A DNA stretch of 38,411 nt from Chloroflexota bacterium (GTDB lineage Bacteria > Chloroflexota > Anaerolineae > Anaerolineales > E44-bin32): positions 1 through 38,411 of the forward strand of contig JADFRG010000028.1 in NCBI GenBank assembly GCA_022561385.1, written 5' to 3'. The notes below the pieces were generated by a model, which worked only from the letters and a program-made list of their open reading frames with translations, was not told the origin of the DNA and made no database searches. The translations under genes and the position numbers were made by a program. Positions 1 to 8,626 of this stretch are shown here, piece by piece. The first letter of the stretch is position 1; every line of letters begins with the position of its first letter.

Positions 1-2174
1 CCGAGCTGCGCGCCGCCGACCTGCGCTTTACTCCCGACGAAGCGGCCACTTTCCTCAACCAGGTGATGGGCCTGAGCCTCTCGGCTGAGGAAGTTACCGC
101 GCTGGAGACCCGTACCGAGGGCTGGATCGTTGGCCTGCAAATGGCGGCCCTCTCCATGCAGGGCCGAGATGACACCGCCAGTTTTATCCAGGCTTTCACC
201 GGCAGTCACCATTTCATCATCGACTATCTGGTCGAAGAGGTTCTGCAGCGCCAACCCGAACGTGTCCGCAGCTTCTTGCTGCACACCTCCATTCTCGACC
301 GGTTGAGTGGCCCGCTGTGCGATGCCGTCACTGGGCAGGAAGATGGCAAAGGGATGCTGGAGACGCTGGAGCGAGGCAACCTGTTCGTCGTTCCGCTCGA
401 TGACAGGCGCCAGTGGTATCGCTATCATCACCTCTTCGCAGACGTTCTCCAGGCGCACTCGATGGAGCAGCAGCCCGATCAGGCACCTATCCGGCATCGG
501 CGGGCGAGCGAGTGGTACGAGCAGAACGGTCTGACGTCCGACGCGATCCGGCACGCGCTTGCCGCCGAGGATTTCGAACGTGCGGCGGACCTGGTCGAGC
601 TGGCAGCGCTAGCAATGCTCAAGAGTAGACAGGATGCCACGTTGATTGGCTGGCTTAGGGCGCTACCGGACGAGCTCGCCCGTACCAGGCCCATGCTCAG
701 CGTTGCGTATGCCTGGGCTTCGCTGGTTGGCGGCGAACCGGAGGCCGCCGAGTCCCACCTTCGGGACGCGGAACGGTGGCTGGGGGCCACGGCAGATACG
801 GGTAAACGACCGGAGGCCCGATCGGGCGAGGGGGTGGTCGTGGACGAAGAGGGATTTCGGTCACTCCCGGCAATGATAGCCGTTGTACGTGCAACTCTAG
901 CCCAGGCTCTGGGCGATGTGGCCGGCACCGTGAAGTACGCTCGACGGGCGCTCGACCTCTCGCCTGCGGGCGACCATCGCTGGCGCGGATCGGCAGCTGC
1001 GCTCCTGGGGCTCGCATCCTGGGCGAGTGGGGATCTAGAGGCGGCCCACCGAACCTTTGCCGATGGCATGGCTAGTCTACGGACGGCGGGCAACATCGCT
1101 GACGCGATCAGCGGCACGCTTGTCCTGGCTGACATCCGGAGAGCGCAAGGTCGCCTCTATGAGGCAATGAGCACCTGTGAGCAGGCGTTGCAGCTTGCGA
1201 CGAAGCAGGGCGAGCCTGTGCCGCCGGGAACGGCAGACCTGCACGCGGGAATGAGCGAGCTGCAACGTGAGCGAGGAGATCTGGAAGCTGCCACGCAGCA
1301 CCTACTGAAAAGCAAGGAGCTGGGCGAGCGCGCGGGGCTACCGGAAAACCGCTATAGATGGTGCGTCGCCATGGCTCGCATTCGGGAGGCGGAAGGAGAC
1401 CTGGACGGCGCCCTGGCTCTGATCCAGGATGCAGAGCGCCTGTATATCGTGGGCATCAATCCCAATGTGCGTCCCATCGCGGCGTTGAAGACACGGATTT
1501 GGCTCGCGCAGGGCAGGCTCGCTGAGGCCCTGGCCTGGGCGCAGGAGCAGGAACTGTCGGTTGAGGACGACCTCAGCTACCTGCGCGAGTTCGAGCACGT
1601 CACCCTGGCGAGGGTGCTCATCGCCCAGCACAACCGCGACCGGGAAGAACGGTCCATTCATGAGGCAATGGGACTACTGGAGCGCCTCCTGCAAACTGCG
1701 GAAGAGGGGGAGAGGACGGCGAGCGTGATCGAGATCCTGGTACTGCAGTCGCTCGCTTACCAAGCGCAAGGAGACGTTTCTCCAGCTCTTGTGCCGCTGG
1801 AACGTGCCCTGGCGCTGGCTGAGCCGGAGGGCTACGTCCGCATCTTTGTGGACGAAGGCCCACCCATGGAAGCACTGCTGCGAGAAGCCGCGAAGCACGG
1901 CACCGCCCCGAACTATGTCAGTAAATTGCTGACAGGCTTCGGGAAGGCTGAAGGAACAACACCCGTGGCTCAGCTTTTAATCGAGCCACTGAGCGAACGT
2001 GAGCTGCAAGTGCTCAGGTTGCTTGCGACCGAGTTGAACGGCCCGGAAATTGCCGGCGAACTGACCGTATCCTTGAACACCATGCGCACGCACACAAAAA
2101 ACATCTACAGCAAGCTCGCGGTGAACAATCGCCGGGCGGCCGTCCGCCGCGCTGAGGAACTCGACTTGTTATAG
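1..2174 (+). CDS. MalT-type LuxR-family transcriptional regulator, 5' partial
   Basis: The frame is open from base 3 through the window edge, so the gene starts upstream. The visible part is about 724 residues. It holds the end of an NB-ARC/MalT-like ATPase region (FLLHTSILDRLSGPLCDAV), the WYRYHHLFADVLQ linker typical of MalT-like regulators, a long alpha-helical TPR-like region, and a C-terminal LuxR helix-turn-helix starting at LSERELQVLRLLA and ending at NNRRAAVRRAEEL. Such proteins are ATP-dependent activators that bind an inducer and recruit RNA polymerase. The Walker A motif lies outside the window. A hairpin with a T-tract follows the stop codon. The inducer and targets are unknown; the palindromes in front of the two following small genes are possible targets by position only. 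Confidence 0.93.
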   Translation, partial: ELRAADLRFTPDEAATFLNQVMGLSLSAEEVTALETRTEGWIVGLQMAALSMQGRDDTASFIQAFTGSHHFIIDYLVEEVLQRQPERVRSFLLHTSILDRLSGPLCDAVTGQEDGKGMLETLERGNLFVVPLDDRRQWYRYHHLFADVLQAHSMEQQPDQAPIRHRRASEWYEQNGLTSDAIRHALAAEDFERAADLVELAALAMLKSRQDATLIGWLRALPDELARTRPMLSVAYAWASLVGGEPEAAESHLRDAERWLGATADTGKRPEARSGEGVVVDEEGFRSLPAMIAVVRATLAQALGDVAGTVKYARRALDLSPAGDHRWRGSAAALLGLASWASGDLEAAHRTFADGMASLRTAGNIADAISGTLVLADIRRAQGRLYEAMSTCEQALQLATKQGEPVPPGTADLHAGMSELQRERGDLEAATQHLLKSKELGERAGLPENRYRWCVAMARIREAEGDLDGALALIQDAERLYIVGINPNVRPIAALKTRIWLAQGRLAEALAWAQEQELSVEDDLSYLREFEHVTLARVLIAQHNRDREERSIHEAMGLLERLLQTAEEGERTASVIEILVLQSLAYQAQGDVSPALVPLERALALAEPEGYVRIFVDEGPPMEALLREAAKHGTAPNYVSKLLTGFGKAEGTTPVAQLLIEPLSERELQVLRLLATELNGPEIAGELTVSLNTMRTHTKNIYSKLAVNNRRAAVRRAEELDLL

Positions 2175-2192
2175 CGAGCGCAGAAGCACCAA

Positions 2193-2240
2193 CCCCTGCC
2201 CTGGCAGGTTCATGGATCCACCTGCCGGGGCTTTTTCTTT
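2193..2240 (+). terminator. Rho-independent terminator after the LuxR gene
   Basis: GGCAGG at about 2203 pairs with CCTGCC at 2221, flanked by CCCC and GGGG that can extend the stem around a bulge, followed by CTTTTTCTTT. The same hairpin recurs at about 3652-3699 as part of a duplicated block. Confidence 0.7.
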
Positions 2241-2276
2241 CCCTCACAGCCTCCCGATTAATAAATCACCACCTCA

Positions 2277-2294
2277 ATCACCACCTATGGTGAT
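2277..2294. promoter_or_regulatory. Palindromic operator-like site, copy 1
   Basis: ATCACCA and TGGTGAT form perfect 7-bp inverted arms with a 4-nt centre, about 90 bases before the small gene at 2382. The same arms occur at 3735-3752 in the second copy while the centre differs, as expected for a protein-binding dyad or short RNA hairpin. The binding factor is unknown; the upstream LuxR protein is a positional guess. Confidence 0.4.
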
Positions 2295-2381
2295 GACGCC
2301 TCACCACATTAATTCTTATCCTGTGGTCGAAGAGCAACTACGTGAAGATTCATCATATGGGGAAAACGCACGAGGCGCAGA

Positions 2382-2654
2382 ATGAGTGAAACACACGGTT
2401 CAACTGAGGACCCTTACGAGCCTGGGCTTTATGAAATCCGCATCAAGGGACACCTTGATGACCGGTGGGCCGACTGGTTTGAAGGCCTGACCATCACGCT
2501 GGAAGACAACGGCGATACGCTCTTAACCGGCCCGGTGGTCGATCAGGCCGCGCTGCATGGCTTGCTAAGAAAAGTGCGTGATCTGGGCATTCCATTGCTC
2601 TCGGTCAATCGCGTAGAACCCGGCCAGGCAGATGGGTCAGAAGTCAAAGAGTGA
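2382..2654 (+). CDS. Small conserved protein of unknown function (90 aa), copy 1
   Basis: Begins with ATG after GAGG about 7 bases upstream. The acidic 90-residue protein has the core YEIRIKGHLDDRWADWFEGL, then a segment that reads as beta strands around a Gly turn (NGDTLLTGPVVDQAALHGLL) and a final helix and strand (VRDLGIPLLSVNRV). It lacks a signal peptide and membrane segments, so it is probably cytosolic. I recall similar small proteins next to DUF4386 and dehydrogenase genes in Anaerolineae, but I know no assigned function. A second copy starts at 3852 and runs in frame into a dehydrogenase. Confidence 0.8.
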   Translation: MSETHGSTEDPYEPGLYEIRIKGHLDDRWADWFEGLTITLEDNGDTLLTGPVVDQAALHGLLRKVRDLGIPLLSVNRVEPGQADGSEVKE

Positions 2655-2815
2655 ATTGAGCAAGCTGCTTAGACAAGCGGCTTAGAAAGGAGGATTGCCT
2701 TTGATCCGATTGCCAGCCTATTTCAGCCCTTAGGAAACAGGATAGCGACCCCAATCTTATTCAAGTCCAATTCAATGAAACTTAGCAATTTCGTTCCAAA
2801 AAGAGGAGACAGAAA

Positions 2816-3481
2816 ATGGATACAAACAGAATGAGCGCAATGATTATTGGGGTATTGTTTATTGTTGCGACGGTTTCGGCATTCGGTGCTGTTTTATACG
2901 ACCCTATTCTAAAAAACCCCCATTATCTTGTTAAGGGTCCAACAAGAAGAAACCAAATTACCCTAGGAGCGCTTTTTGAATTGATTGCTGCTGCTGCGGT
3001 TGTAGGTACTTCAGTTGCGTTCTTTCCATTCCTGAAGATGGGCAATGAAAGTATAGCTCTTGGGTATGTCGGTTTCAGGCTTTTTGAAGCTGTCATCATT
3101 GTTATTGGTTTGATCAGCCTCTTATCCCTGTTGACATTACGTCAGGAATTTGCAAGTGGGGCAGCGTTGGACACTTCCTCTTTGCAAACTGTAGGCAAGT
3201 CATTGCTTGCAATACGTGCTTGGACTTCGGTACTTGGGCCCAATTTCATGTTGGGTATTAATACGCTGATGTTTAGTTTTTTGCTCTATCAGACAAGACT
3301 CGTTCCAGGACCAATAGCAGTCATGGGTCTTATTGGAGCAACACTCATTTTTATTGCAGCCTTGTTAGAAATGTTCGGTGTAATCCTTCCGATTTCCTTA
3401 TGGAAAGTTGTTCTAGCATTACCAGTAGCCTCTTATGAAATGATTCTTGCCGTGTACCTTATAGTTAAAGGATTCAATTAA
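2816..3481 (+). CDS. DUF4386 family integral membrane protein
   Basis: Strong ribosome-binding site (AGAGGAGA, 8 bases before ATG). The 221-residue protein has about six hydrophobic segments: near residues 8-28, 50-72, 82-105, 128-150, 163-185 and 190-217. It has the DUF4386 N-terminal layout (RMSAMIIGVLFIVATVSAFG) and the family ending around YLIVKGFN. The family has no established biochemical role. Base composition is clearly more AT-rich than in the neighbouring genes, suggesting a different history. A strong terminator follows. A distant paralogue lies at 7705-8376 with the same C-terminal ending, ARGFN. Confidence 0.87.
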   Translation: MDTNRMSAMIIGVLFIVATVSAFGAVLYDPILKNPHYLVKGPTRRNQITLGALFELIAAAAVVGTSVAFFPFLKMGNESIALGYVGFRLFEAVIIVIGLISLLSLLTLRQEFASGAALDTSSLQTVGKSLLAIRAWTSVLGPNFMLGINTLMFSFLLYQTRLVPGPIAVMGLIGATLIFIAALLEMFGVILPISLWKVVLALPVASYEMILAVYLIVKGFN

Positions 3482-3576
3482 TCTGCGATGGCTTCCGAGT
3501 CTGCCAGAACAGCTAGAAGCGAAGCCGATGCCGTTCCTGGCTAGCTCTGGAGTCTAAACTCTACATTCTGAAAAGT

Positions 3577-3618
3577 GTCGGGTGGCTAGGAGATCCCCCT
3601 AGTTGCCCGACAGCTTTT
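3577..3618 (+). terminator. Rho-independent terminator after the DUF4386 gene
   Basis: GTCGGG...GGCTAGG pairs with CCTAG...CCCGAC around a short loop, followed by AGCTTTTT. Confidence 0.85.
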
Positions 3619-3639
3619 TAAATATTGGGACGAAGCAGA

Positions 3640-4085
3640 GCAGACACCAACCCCTGCCCTGGCAGGTTCATGGATCCACCTGCCGGGGCTTTTTCCTTCC
3701 CTCACAGCCTCCCGATCAATAAATCACCCCCTCAATCACCACATATGGTGATGACGCCTCACCACATTGATTTGTATCCTCTGGTCGAAGAAAAGAACGA
3801 ATGCAGCGACGTGAAGATTTATCCCTATGAGGAAAATGCACGAGGCACAGAATGAGTAAAACACACGAAACGACTGCGGAACACTACGAGCCTGGACTTT
3901 ACGAGATCCGCATCAAGGGACACCTTGATGACCGGTGGGCCGACTGGTTTGAAGGCCTGACCTTCACCCACGAAAGCGACGGAACGACCCTCCTCTATGG
4001 CCCGCTCGCTGACCAGGCCGCCCTACACGGCGTGCTCAACGGTTTCAGAGACCTGGGTTTGCCGATCATTTCGGTTCAACGTATT
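3640..4085 (+). repeat. Duplicated leader plus small gene, copy 2
   Basis: Second copy of the block at 2190-2654. It keeps the hairpin, the CTTTTTCCTTCCC tract, the ATCACCA/TGGTGAT palindrome and the small coding sequence. The similarity fades after about 4085, where copy 1 reaches its stop codon but copy 2 continues in frame. Confidence 0.83.
3735..3752. promoter_or_regulatory. Palindromic operator-like site, copy 2
   Basis: The arms ATCACCA and TGGTGAT are identical to copy 1 at 2277-2294, with a changed centre (CATA instead of CCTA). Confidence 0.4.
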
Positions 4086-5282
4086 AGCGCTAATACAAAA
4101 AGGAGCAAGAAAATGAAAGCGGATGTTTACGAAGAATATGGGTCCCCCGATGTTCTCGAACGCAAAGAGAACGAAAAGCCTGCCCCCGAAGGGGGTGAAT
4201 TGCTGAACTCGAAGTCCCGGACGCAAGAATCTTCCCGGGCGCGTCGTACGGCAGGCCACGGAGGTGCAATGAAAGCAATCGTCCAGGACGGGTACGGGGC
4301 GCCGGAACGGGTGCTCGAGCTGAAAGAGGTCGACCGACCTTCGGTCGGCGACGACGACGTCCTGATTCGTGTGCGGGCCACCAGCGTGAACACCCCGGAC
4401 TGGATCACGGTGGCTGGAGTCCCCTACATCCTCCGGCTCCAATCTGGGCTCAGGCGGCCGTCGACCGCGGTGCGGGGCACCGATGTCGCCGGGGTCGTGG
4501 AGGCCGTCGGAAAGAACGTGACCGACCTGCAGCCCGGCGACGAGGTGTTCGGGTCACTGTGGGACAACACACTCTCCACACTCGGCACCTTCGCCGAGCT
4601 CACTGTCGCTCCGGCATCCCAGCTCATCAAGAAGCCCGCCACGCTCTCGTTCGAGGAGGCTGGTGCATCGGTCATGTCGGGCCTCACCGCTCTGATCGCC
4701 ATGCGTGACGTGGGCCAGGTCGGACCGGGGACCAAGGTTCTGATCAACGGGGCGTCGGGAGGCGTCGGGACGTTTGCGGTGCAGATCGCCAAGGCGCTCG
4801 GTGCGGAAGTCACTGGCGTATCCAGCACCAGGAACCTCGAGTTGGTCCGGTCCCTTGGTGCCGATCACGTCATCGACTACACGGCTGAGGACTTCACTCG
4901 CGGCGAGCAGCGCTACGACGTCATCTTCGACAATGTCATGAACCACCCGCCCACCGCAACAGCTCGGGTACTAGCACCCAACGGGATATTCATTCCAAAC
5001 AGCGTTGGGAACTCGGGAGGCCTGTTCGCGGGCCTGCCGAGAGCGGCGCGGGCGGTCCTGATGGGGCGGGGCTCGACCGATGTGCGGTTCGTAACTTACG
5101 TGGTGAATCGCGAGAATCTGGACGCCCTTGCCGCACTCCTCGAGTCAGACGACGTCAAGGTGGTCATCGATAAGGTGTACCCGCTCAGCGAGGCCGCGAA
5201 CGCGGTCGCCCACATGTTGGGGCACCACGCCAGAGGCAAGGTCGTCATCACAGTCGGAGCCAGGGAGGCCGGAGATCGATGA
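3852..5282 (+). CDS. In-frame mosaic: small conserved protein joined to NAD(P)-dependent MDR dehydrogenase
   Basis: A single open frame of 476 residues. Residues 1-77 are the second copy of the small protein at 2382. Residues 88-105 (MKADVYEEYGSPDVLERK) look like the start of a different MDR dehydrogenase, preceded by its own AGGAG. From residue 140 (ATG 4269, preceded by GGAGGTG) a complete 337-residue medium-chain dehydrogenase/quinone-oxidoreductase-like protein follows. It has the GroES-like entry MKAIVQDGYG, the nucleotide-binding GASGGVG near residue 160 of that domain, and the GADHVIDYT motif. No structural-zinc cysteines are evident, which fits the zinc-independent quinone-reductase branch. 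Translation may start at 3852, 4113 or 4269, so the dehydrogenase could be made alone. The next gene overlaps by ATGA. Confidence 0.8.
   Translation: MSKTHETTAEHYEPGLYEIRIKGHLDDRWADWFEGLTFTHESDGTTLLYGPLADQAALHGVLNGFRDLGLPIISVQRISANTKRSKKMKADVYEEYGSPDVLERKENEKPAPEGGELLNSKSRTQESSRARRTAGHGGAMKAIVQDGYGAPERVLELKEVDRPSVGDDDVLIRVRATSVNTPDWITVAGVPYILRLQSGLRRPSTAVRGTDVAGVVEAVGKNVTDLQPGDEVFGSLWDNTLSTLGTFAELTVAPASQLIKKPATLSFEEAGASVMSGLTALIAMRDVGQVGPGTKVLINGASGGVGTFAVQIAKALGAEVTGVSSTRNLELVRSLGADHVIDYTAEDFTRGEQRYDVIFDNVMNHPPTATARVLAPNGIFIPNSVGNSGGLFAGLPRAARAVLMGRGSTDVRFVTYVVNRENLDALAALLESDDVKVVIDKVYPLSEAANAVAHMLGHHARGKVVITVGAREAGDR
4113..4262 (+). pseudogene. N-terminal remnant of a second MDR dehydrogenase
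   Basis: AGGAG at 4101-4105 and ATG at 4113 give MKADVYEEYGSPDVLERK, a typical MDR N-terminus. After about 25 residues it stops resembling a dehydrogenase and runs through low-complexity sequence into the start of the intact gene at 4269. A C-terminal MDR remnant lies at about 9196-9318, so the two may be ends of one gene split by a roughly 5-kb insertion (inference). Confidence 0.5.
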
Positions 5283-6211
5283 TCGAGATCGAACACCTGA
5301 CCATGCGGTACAAGAAGCAGGAAGCCAACGCCGTGGACGACGTCTCGTTCACGGTCGCGGCGGGAGAGTTTTTCGCGCTCCTAGGTCCCAACGGCGCCGG
5401 GAAGACCACCACGATATCGATCCTCACCACCTCGCTCCTTCCGACCTCGGGCAGCGCCCGCGTCGCAGGTCACGACGTGGTTGGGGAAGCCAGCAAGGTA
5501 CGGCAGCACATCGGCGTGATCTTCCAGAAGCCCAGCCTCGATCTCAACCTGACGGCGGAGGAGAACGTGCGGATGCACGCCGTACTGTACGGCCTGTACC
5601 GTTTTCGACCCACTTTCTCCACGATGCCGGACGCCTACCAGCGACGGATCCACGAGCTTGCCGAGCTTCTTGGAATCGAAAAGGACATCTTCAAGCCGCT
5701 GAAAACCTTCTCCGGAGGGATGCAGCGCAAACTCGAGATCGTGCGCAGCCTGATGCACCATCCGAAGGTGCTGTTCTTGGATGAACCCACAGCCGGCCTC
5801 GACCCGGCCAGCCGGCGGACGCTCTGGGAGCATCTGAACGTCGTTCGCCAGGAGAGCGAAACAACCTTGTTTCTGACGACTCACTACATCGAGGAAGCCG
5901 AACAGGCCGATCACATCGCCATCTTCAATCAGGGACGGATCGTTTCCTTAGGCACGCCGGGCGTGCTGAAAGCCGAGTTGGTGCGGGAGTTTCTGATCCT
6001 GGATGCCGCGGCGGCGGATCAAGCCAGCCTACGCGGCGAACTCAGCGGCCTGGGCCTCACCTTCGACCCGGGTTTCCCGGTCAAGATCACCCTCAATGGG
6101 CACAGCGTGCAGCAGATCGTGAAGGAGATCGACACGCCTCTCACGACGGTACGAACCGAATCGCCCTCCCTCGAAGAGGCCTACCTCGAGATCGTGAACG
6201 GTCCGCAATGA
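5279..6211 (+). CDS. ABC transporter ATP-binding protein, DrrA-like
   Basis: The 310-residue ATPase subunit powers an ABC-2 type exporter from the cytoplasmic side. Walker A is GPNGAGKTT (residues 36-44), the signature is FSGGMQRK near 144, Walker B with D-loop is VLFLDEPTAGLD near 164, and the H-loop is TTHYIEEAE. The C-terminal 80 residues form the small regulatory domain usual in drug and polyketide exporters. Its ATG overlaps the stop of the dehydrogenase and its own stop overlaps the permease start (ATGA both times), so all three are probably one translationally coupled operon. The substrate cannot be told from sequence. Confidence 0.93.
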   Translation: MIEIEHLTMRYKKQEANAVDDVSFTVAAGEFFALLGPNGAGKTTTISILTTSLLPTSGSARVAGHDVVGEASKVRQHIGVIFQKPSLDLNLTAEENVRMHAVLYGLYRFRPTFSTMPDAYQRRIHELAELLGIEKDIFKPLKTFSGGMQRKLEIVRSLMHHPKVLFLDEPTAGLDPASRRTLWEHLNVVRQESETTLFLTTHYIEEAEQADHIAIFNQGRIVSLGTPGVLKAELVREFLILDAAAADQASLRGELSGLGLTFDPGFPVKITLNGHSVQQIVKEIDTPLTTVRTESPSLEEAYLEIVNGPQ

Positions 6212-6984
6212 CCATCGACGCCTTGCTGGCCATTTCCTACCGCGACCTCTTGAAGTTCCTGCGTGATCCGATGCGGCTGGTGTGGAGCTTCGTGTTTCCA
6301 CTGCTGCTCATCGGCGTCTTCGGCGGGATCATGCAGGCCAACCTCGGCGAGAGCATCGGATTCAACTATCTGGCCTTCGTCTTCACTGGAGTGTTCGCCT
6401 ACACACTGTTCATGTCCGCCTCCGAGGGCGTCATCTCGTTGATCGACGACCGAGAGAGCGATTTCAGCCAGGAACTCTTGGTCTCGCCGGTCTCTCGCTA
6501 CACGATCGTGCTGGGGAAAATTGTGGGCGAATCCCTGGTGGCCCTGCCGCGTGGGTTGGCGATCTTGCTCATGGGGTCCGTGCTCGGGGTGCCGACGACG
6601 CCGCTACTGCTTCTCGAACTGTTCCTCGTTGGCACCCTCGGAACCCTACTCGGAGCTTCCTTTGGCGTGATGCTGTTGGGCAACTTCAACAACCGGCGCA
6701 CCGCTAACCAGGTCGTCCCGTTCATCATGTTTCCGCAGTTGTTTCTGGCGGGGGTGATGACGCCGATTGGGGTGCTGCCGTGGTATCTCGAGATCCTCTC
6801 TCGCATCTCACCGATGCGATATGCCGTCGATCTCGCGCGGGGGATCTACTTCGGACCGGATGCGCAGACCGGGGTCACCGTATTGGCCAGCCCGGCCAGC
6901 AATCTGATCGTGATGGCCGCCATGTTCGCCGGTTTCTTGGTGGTGGGAACGATCCTGTTCGTCCGGCGAGAGCGCCGCCGGTAG
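6208..6984 (+). CDS. ABC-2 type transporter permease, DrrB-like
   Basis: 258 residues with about six membrane segments: around residues 25-45, 53-75, 105-128, 135-160, 168-190 and 228-250. The typical ABC-2 permease phrase PFIMFPQLFLAGVMTPI is followed by LPWYLEILSRISPMRYAVD. It forms the membrane channel partner of the ATPase encoded just upstream, with a 4-base overlap. About 100 bases without an obvious gene separate it from the next start. Confidence 0.92.
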   Translation: MTIDALLAISYRDLLKFLRDPMRLVWSFVFPLLLIGVFGGIMQANLGESIGFNYLAFVFTGVFAYTLFMSASEGVISLIDDRESDFSQELLVSPVSRYTIVLGKIVGESLVALPRGLAILLMGSVLGVPTTPLLLLELFLVGTLGTLLGASFGVMLLGNFNNRRTANQVVPFIMFPQLFLAGVMTPIGVLPWYLEILSRISPMRYAVDLARGIYFGPDAQTGVTVLASPASNLIVMAAMFAGFLVVGTILFVRRERRR

Positions 6985-7089
6985 AGCTGGAGCGTACCCA
7001 ACTCTCGTATCTTGAGGTCATAGACCTCTCTCAGAACCAGGTCGAGAAGACCTACTTCGAGCGCAGACTCGCGAAATTAGGAGATGGAA

Positions 7090-7560
7090 ATGGACGCTAG
7101 AACGATTGAATTTACGGGGCGGGGATCGATCTTGATTGCTGCGCCCATAGAAGCCGTGTTTGATTTCATTTCGGATCCCGGCACAAGGTGGGATTTCATC
7201 ACACCCTTGGAAAGCCGACGGCGGCCGAATTCAATCCCCGGATCGGATCGATATGAGTTCGAGATCGCGGGCCGGATTCTGCATTATGAAATGCATATCG
7301 CTGCCCTCGATCGGCCCCGGCGTCTGGTCATGGATGTCAGAGGCGATGTAAGGGGCACCCAGGTGTTTTCCCTTAGTGAATCCGATGGCTTCACGGAGCT
7401 GGCTATGGAACTCACGTATGAAGTGGAGCCGCACTGGCCCTCCTACTTCCATGAGGAACCTACCGCTTCCCGGTTCCCACAGACGTTGGTGGCCCAGACG
7501 CTTGAGGAGATTCGCACCGAGCTAGAGGTGGTGTTAGCACTGGAACCGCCGCTTAGATGA
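7090..7560 (+). CDS. SRPBCC-fold (START/polyketide-cyclase-like) protein
   Basis: I chose ATG 7090 because AGGAG ends 6 bases before it; the ATG at 7084 abuts the ribosome-binding site. The 156-residue protein begins with the strand pattern of SRPBCC proteins (IEFTGRGSILIAAPIEAVFDFISDPG), followed by an alternating strand pattern and a long C-terminal helix (QTLVAQTLEEIRTELEVVLAL). These small cytosolic proteins bind hydrophobic ligands in a helix-grip cavity. The ligand is unknown. It may belong to the upstream ABC transporter unit. Confidence 0.75.
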   Translation: MDARTIEFTGRGSILIAAPIEAVFDFISDPGTRWDFITPLESRRRPNSIPGSDRYEFEIAGRILHYEMHIAALDRPRRLVMDVRGDVRGTQVFSLSESDGFTELAMELTYEVEPHWPSYFHEEPTASRFPQTLVAQTLEEIRTELEVVLALEPPLR

Positions 7561-7704
7561 CAGAGGCGTCCCTGCAATGGAGATGTCCAGGATTGAACAA
7601 CTATTGGTCAATCGAGAGAGCAAGGGCGCCTAGATCGCCATGGGAGTCGTATTTGGGGCAGGAATTGGTGCGGTACTAGCAAGCCTGGCAGACGGGGAGG
7701 AAAA

Positions 7705-8376
7705 ATGAACACAGATATGAATACCGTGAGGCTTTTGGGTGCAGCGCAATTGATTATTTTTGTAGCCAGCATATTCAGTGAACGCCTGCTCTCATCAGTA
7801 GTTGGATCCGGCAGCATATCCAATATGCTTGTGAATATTTCAAAAAACCTCACCCGGATGCGGATCAGTAATCTTCTTGCACTGGTTGACAGCATTGGAA
7901 TCGTTGTCCTGGGAGTCCTGTTTTATAGCGTCTTCAGCAATAAGTACCCGATCATCGCGCTTGTAGCCCTGGGATTCTTCTTGGCAGAAGCTATAACTCT
8001 AGCCGTAGGCAAGATAGGGGCCTTTGCTCTGATTCCTTTAAGCCAGGAATTCGTAGAGGCGGGCGCTCCAGAATCCTCCTACTTTCAAACGCTGGGTGAC
8101 TTCTTGTATTACGGCGTTGATAGACAGGGAGACCGCATACATAATCTATTCTTCTGCCTGGGCGGAATACTGTGGTATTACCTACTTCTCAAATCGGGGG
8201 GCATCCCACAGGCATTATCTCTCTGGGGCCTTGTAGCGGTCAGCCTGCTGTTAATACCTGTCCTGTTGCTGCTCTATGATCGTGATTTCACTCACCCCGT
8301 AATGGCAGTCGGACTTCTATACCTTCCATTCGAGTTAGTTCTAGGGGTATGGCTCATAGCCAGGGGATTCAATTAA
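7705..8376 (+). CDS. DUF4386 family integral membrane protein, second copy
   Basis: GGGAGG lies about 6 bases before the ATG. The 223-residue protein has six to seven hydrophobic segments and the family layout: VRLLGAAQLIIFVASIF at the start, a middle loop rich in charged residues and a C-terminal WLIARGFN. Identity to the protein at 2816 is low except at the ends, so it is a paralogue rather than a recent duplicate. Function is unknown. An attC-like segment begins about 50 bases after the stop. Confidence 0.8.
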   Translation: MNTDMNTVRLLGAAQLIIFVASIFSERLLSSVVGSGSISNMLVNISKNLTRMRISNLLALVDSIGIVVLGVLFYSVFSNKYPIIALVALGFFLAEAITLAVGKIGAFALIPLSQEFVEAGAPESSYFQTLGDFLYYGVDRQGDRIHNLFFCLGGILWYYLLLKSGGIPQALSLWGLVAVSLLLIPVLLLLYDRDFTHPVMAVGLLYLPFELVLGVWLIARGFN

Positions 8377-8428
8377 CGCGCATTCGTTTTCCACATTGAA
8401 ATCGAACCTGTGAACAGCAAGATGCGCT

Positions 8429-8583
8429 GCCTGACAACTCGCGGGAGCCCTCGGCTCCGCCAAGGACAGGCGGACGCAGCCTCAGCGCGAGAATAAAATG
8501 AAGTAGCTTTGCTGCGCCGCTCCCTGACCTAGCCCGCCAGGACAGCCTTGCGGCCGCAGGCAGGCAGCTCGCAGCCGTTATGC
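8429..8583 (+). repeat. attC-like segment, copy A
   Basis: The left end GCCTGACAACTCGC resembles the common integron attC start GCCTAACAACTCGC. The right end CAGCTCGCAGCCGTTATGC resembles an attC R' core. GCTGCCTG near 8427 and CAGGCAGC near 8560 are inverted. Similar ends flank the regions before both TPR genes (13,638-13,815 and 14,955-15,135). No integrase is in the window, so this is a tentative call. Confidence 0.3.
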
Positions 8584-8626
8584 GGCTGACGGTCGGTGGA
8601 GTAAGTGTCGAAGAAAGGGTGTGGCC

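Larger units (their letters stand above)
2190..2654 (+). repeat. Duplicated leader plus small gene, copy 1
   Basis: This block (terminator hairpin, AT-rich leader, palindrome, ribosome-binding site and small coding sequence) is repeated with high identity from about 3640 to 4085. The leader identity is nearly as high as that of the coding part, so the unit was duplicated as a whole. A DUF4386 gene sits between the copies. Confidence 0.85.
3482..3851 (+). other. Intergenic region with terminator and duplicated leader
   Basis: The first 160 bases end in the terminator at 3577-3618. From about 3640 the sequence repeats the 2190-2381 leader, including its hairpin and palindrome. I see no separate gene here. 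Confidence 0.6.

Noticed and set aside
479-1135. 218-codon minus-strand frame inside the LuxR gene
   Set aside because: Opposite-strand shadow of a GC-rich gene with clear LuxR and TPR-like protein sequence.
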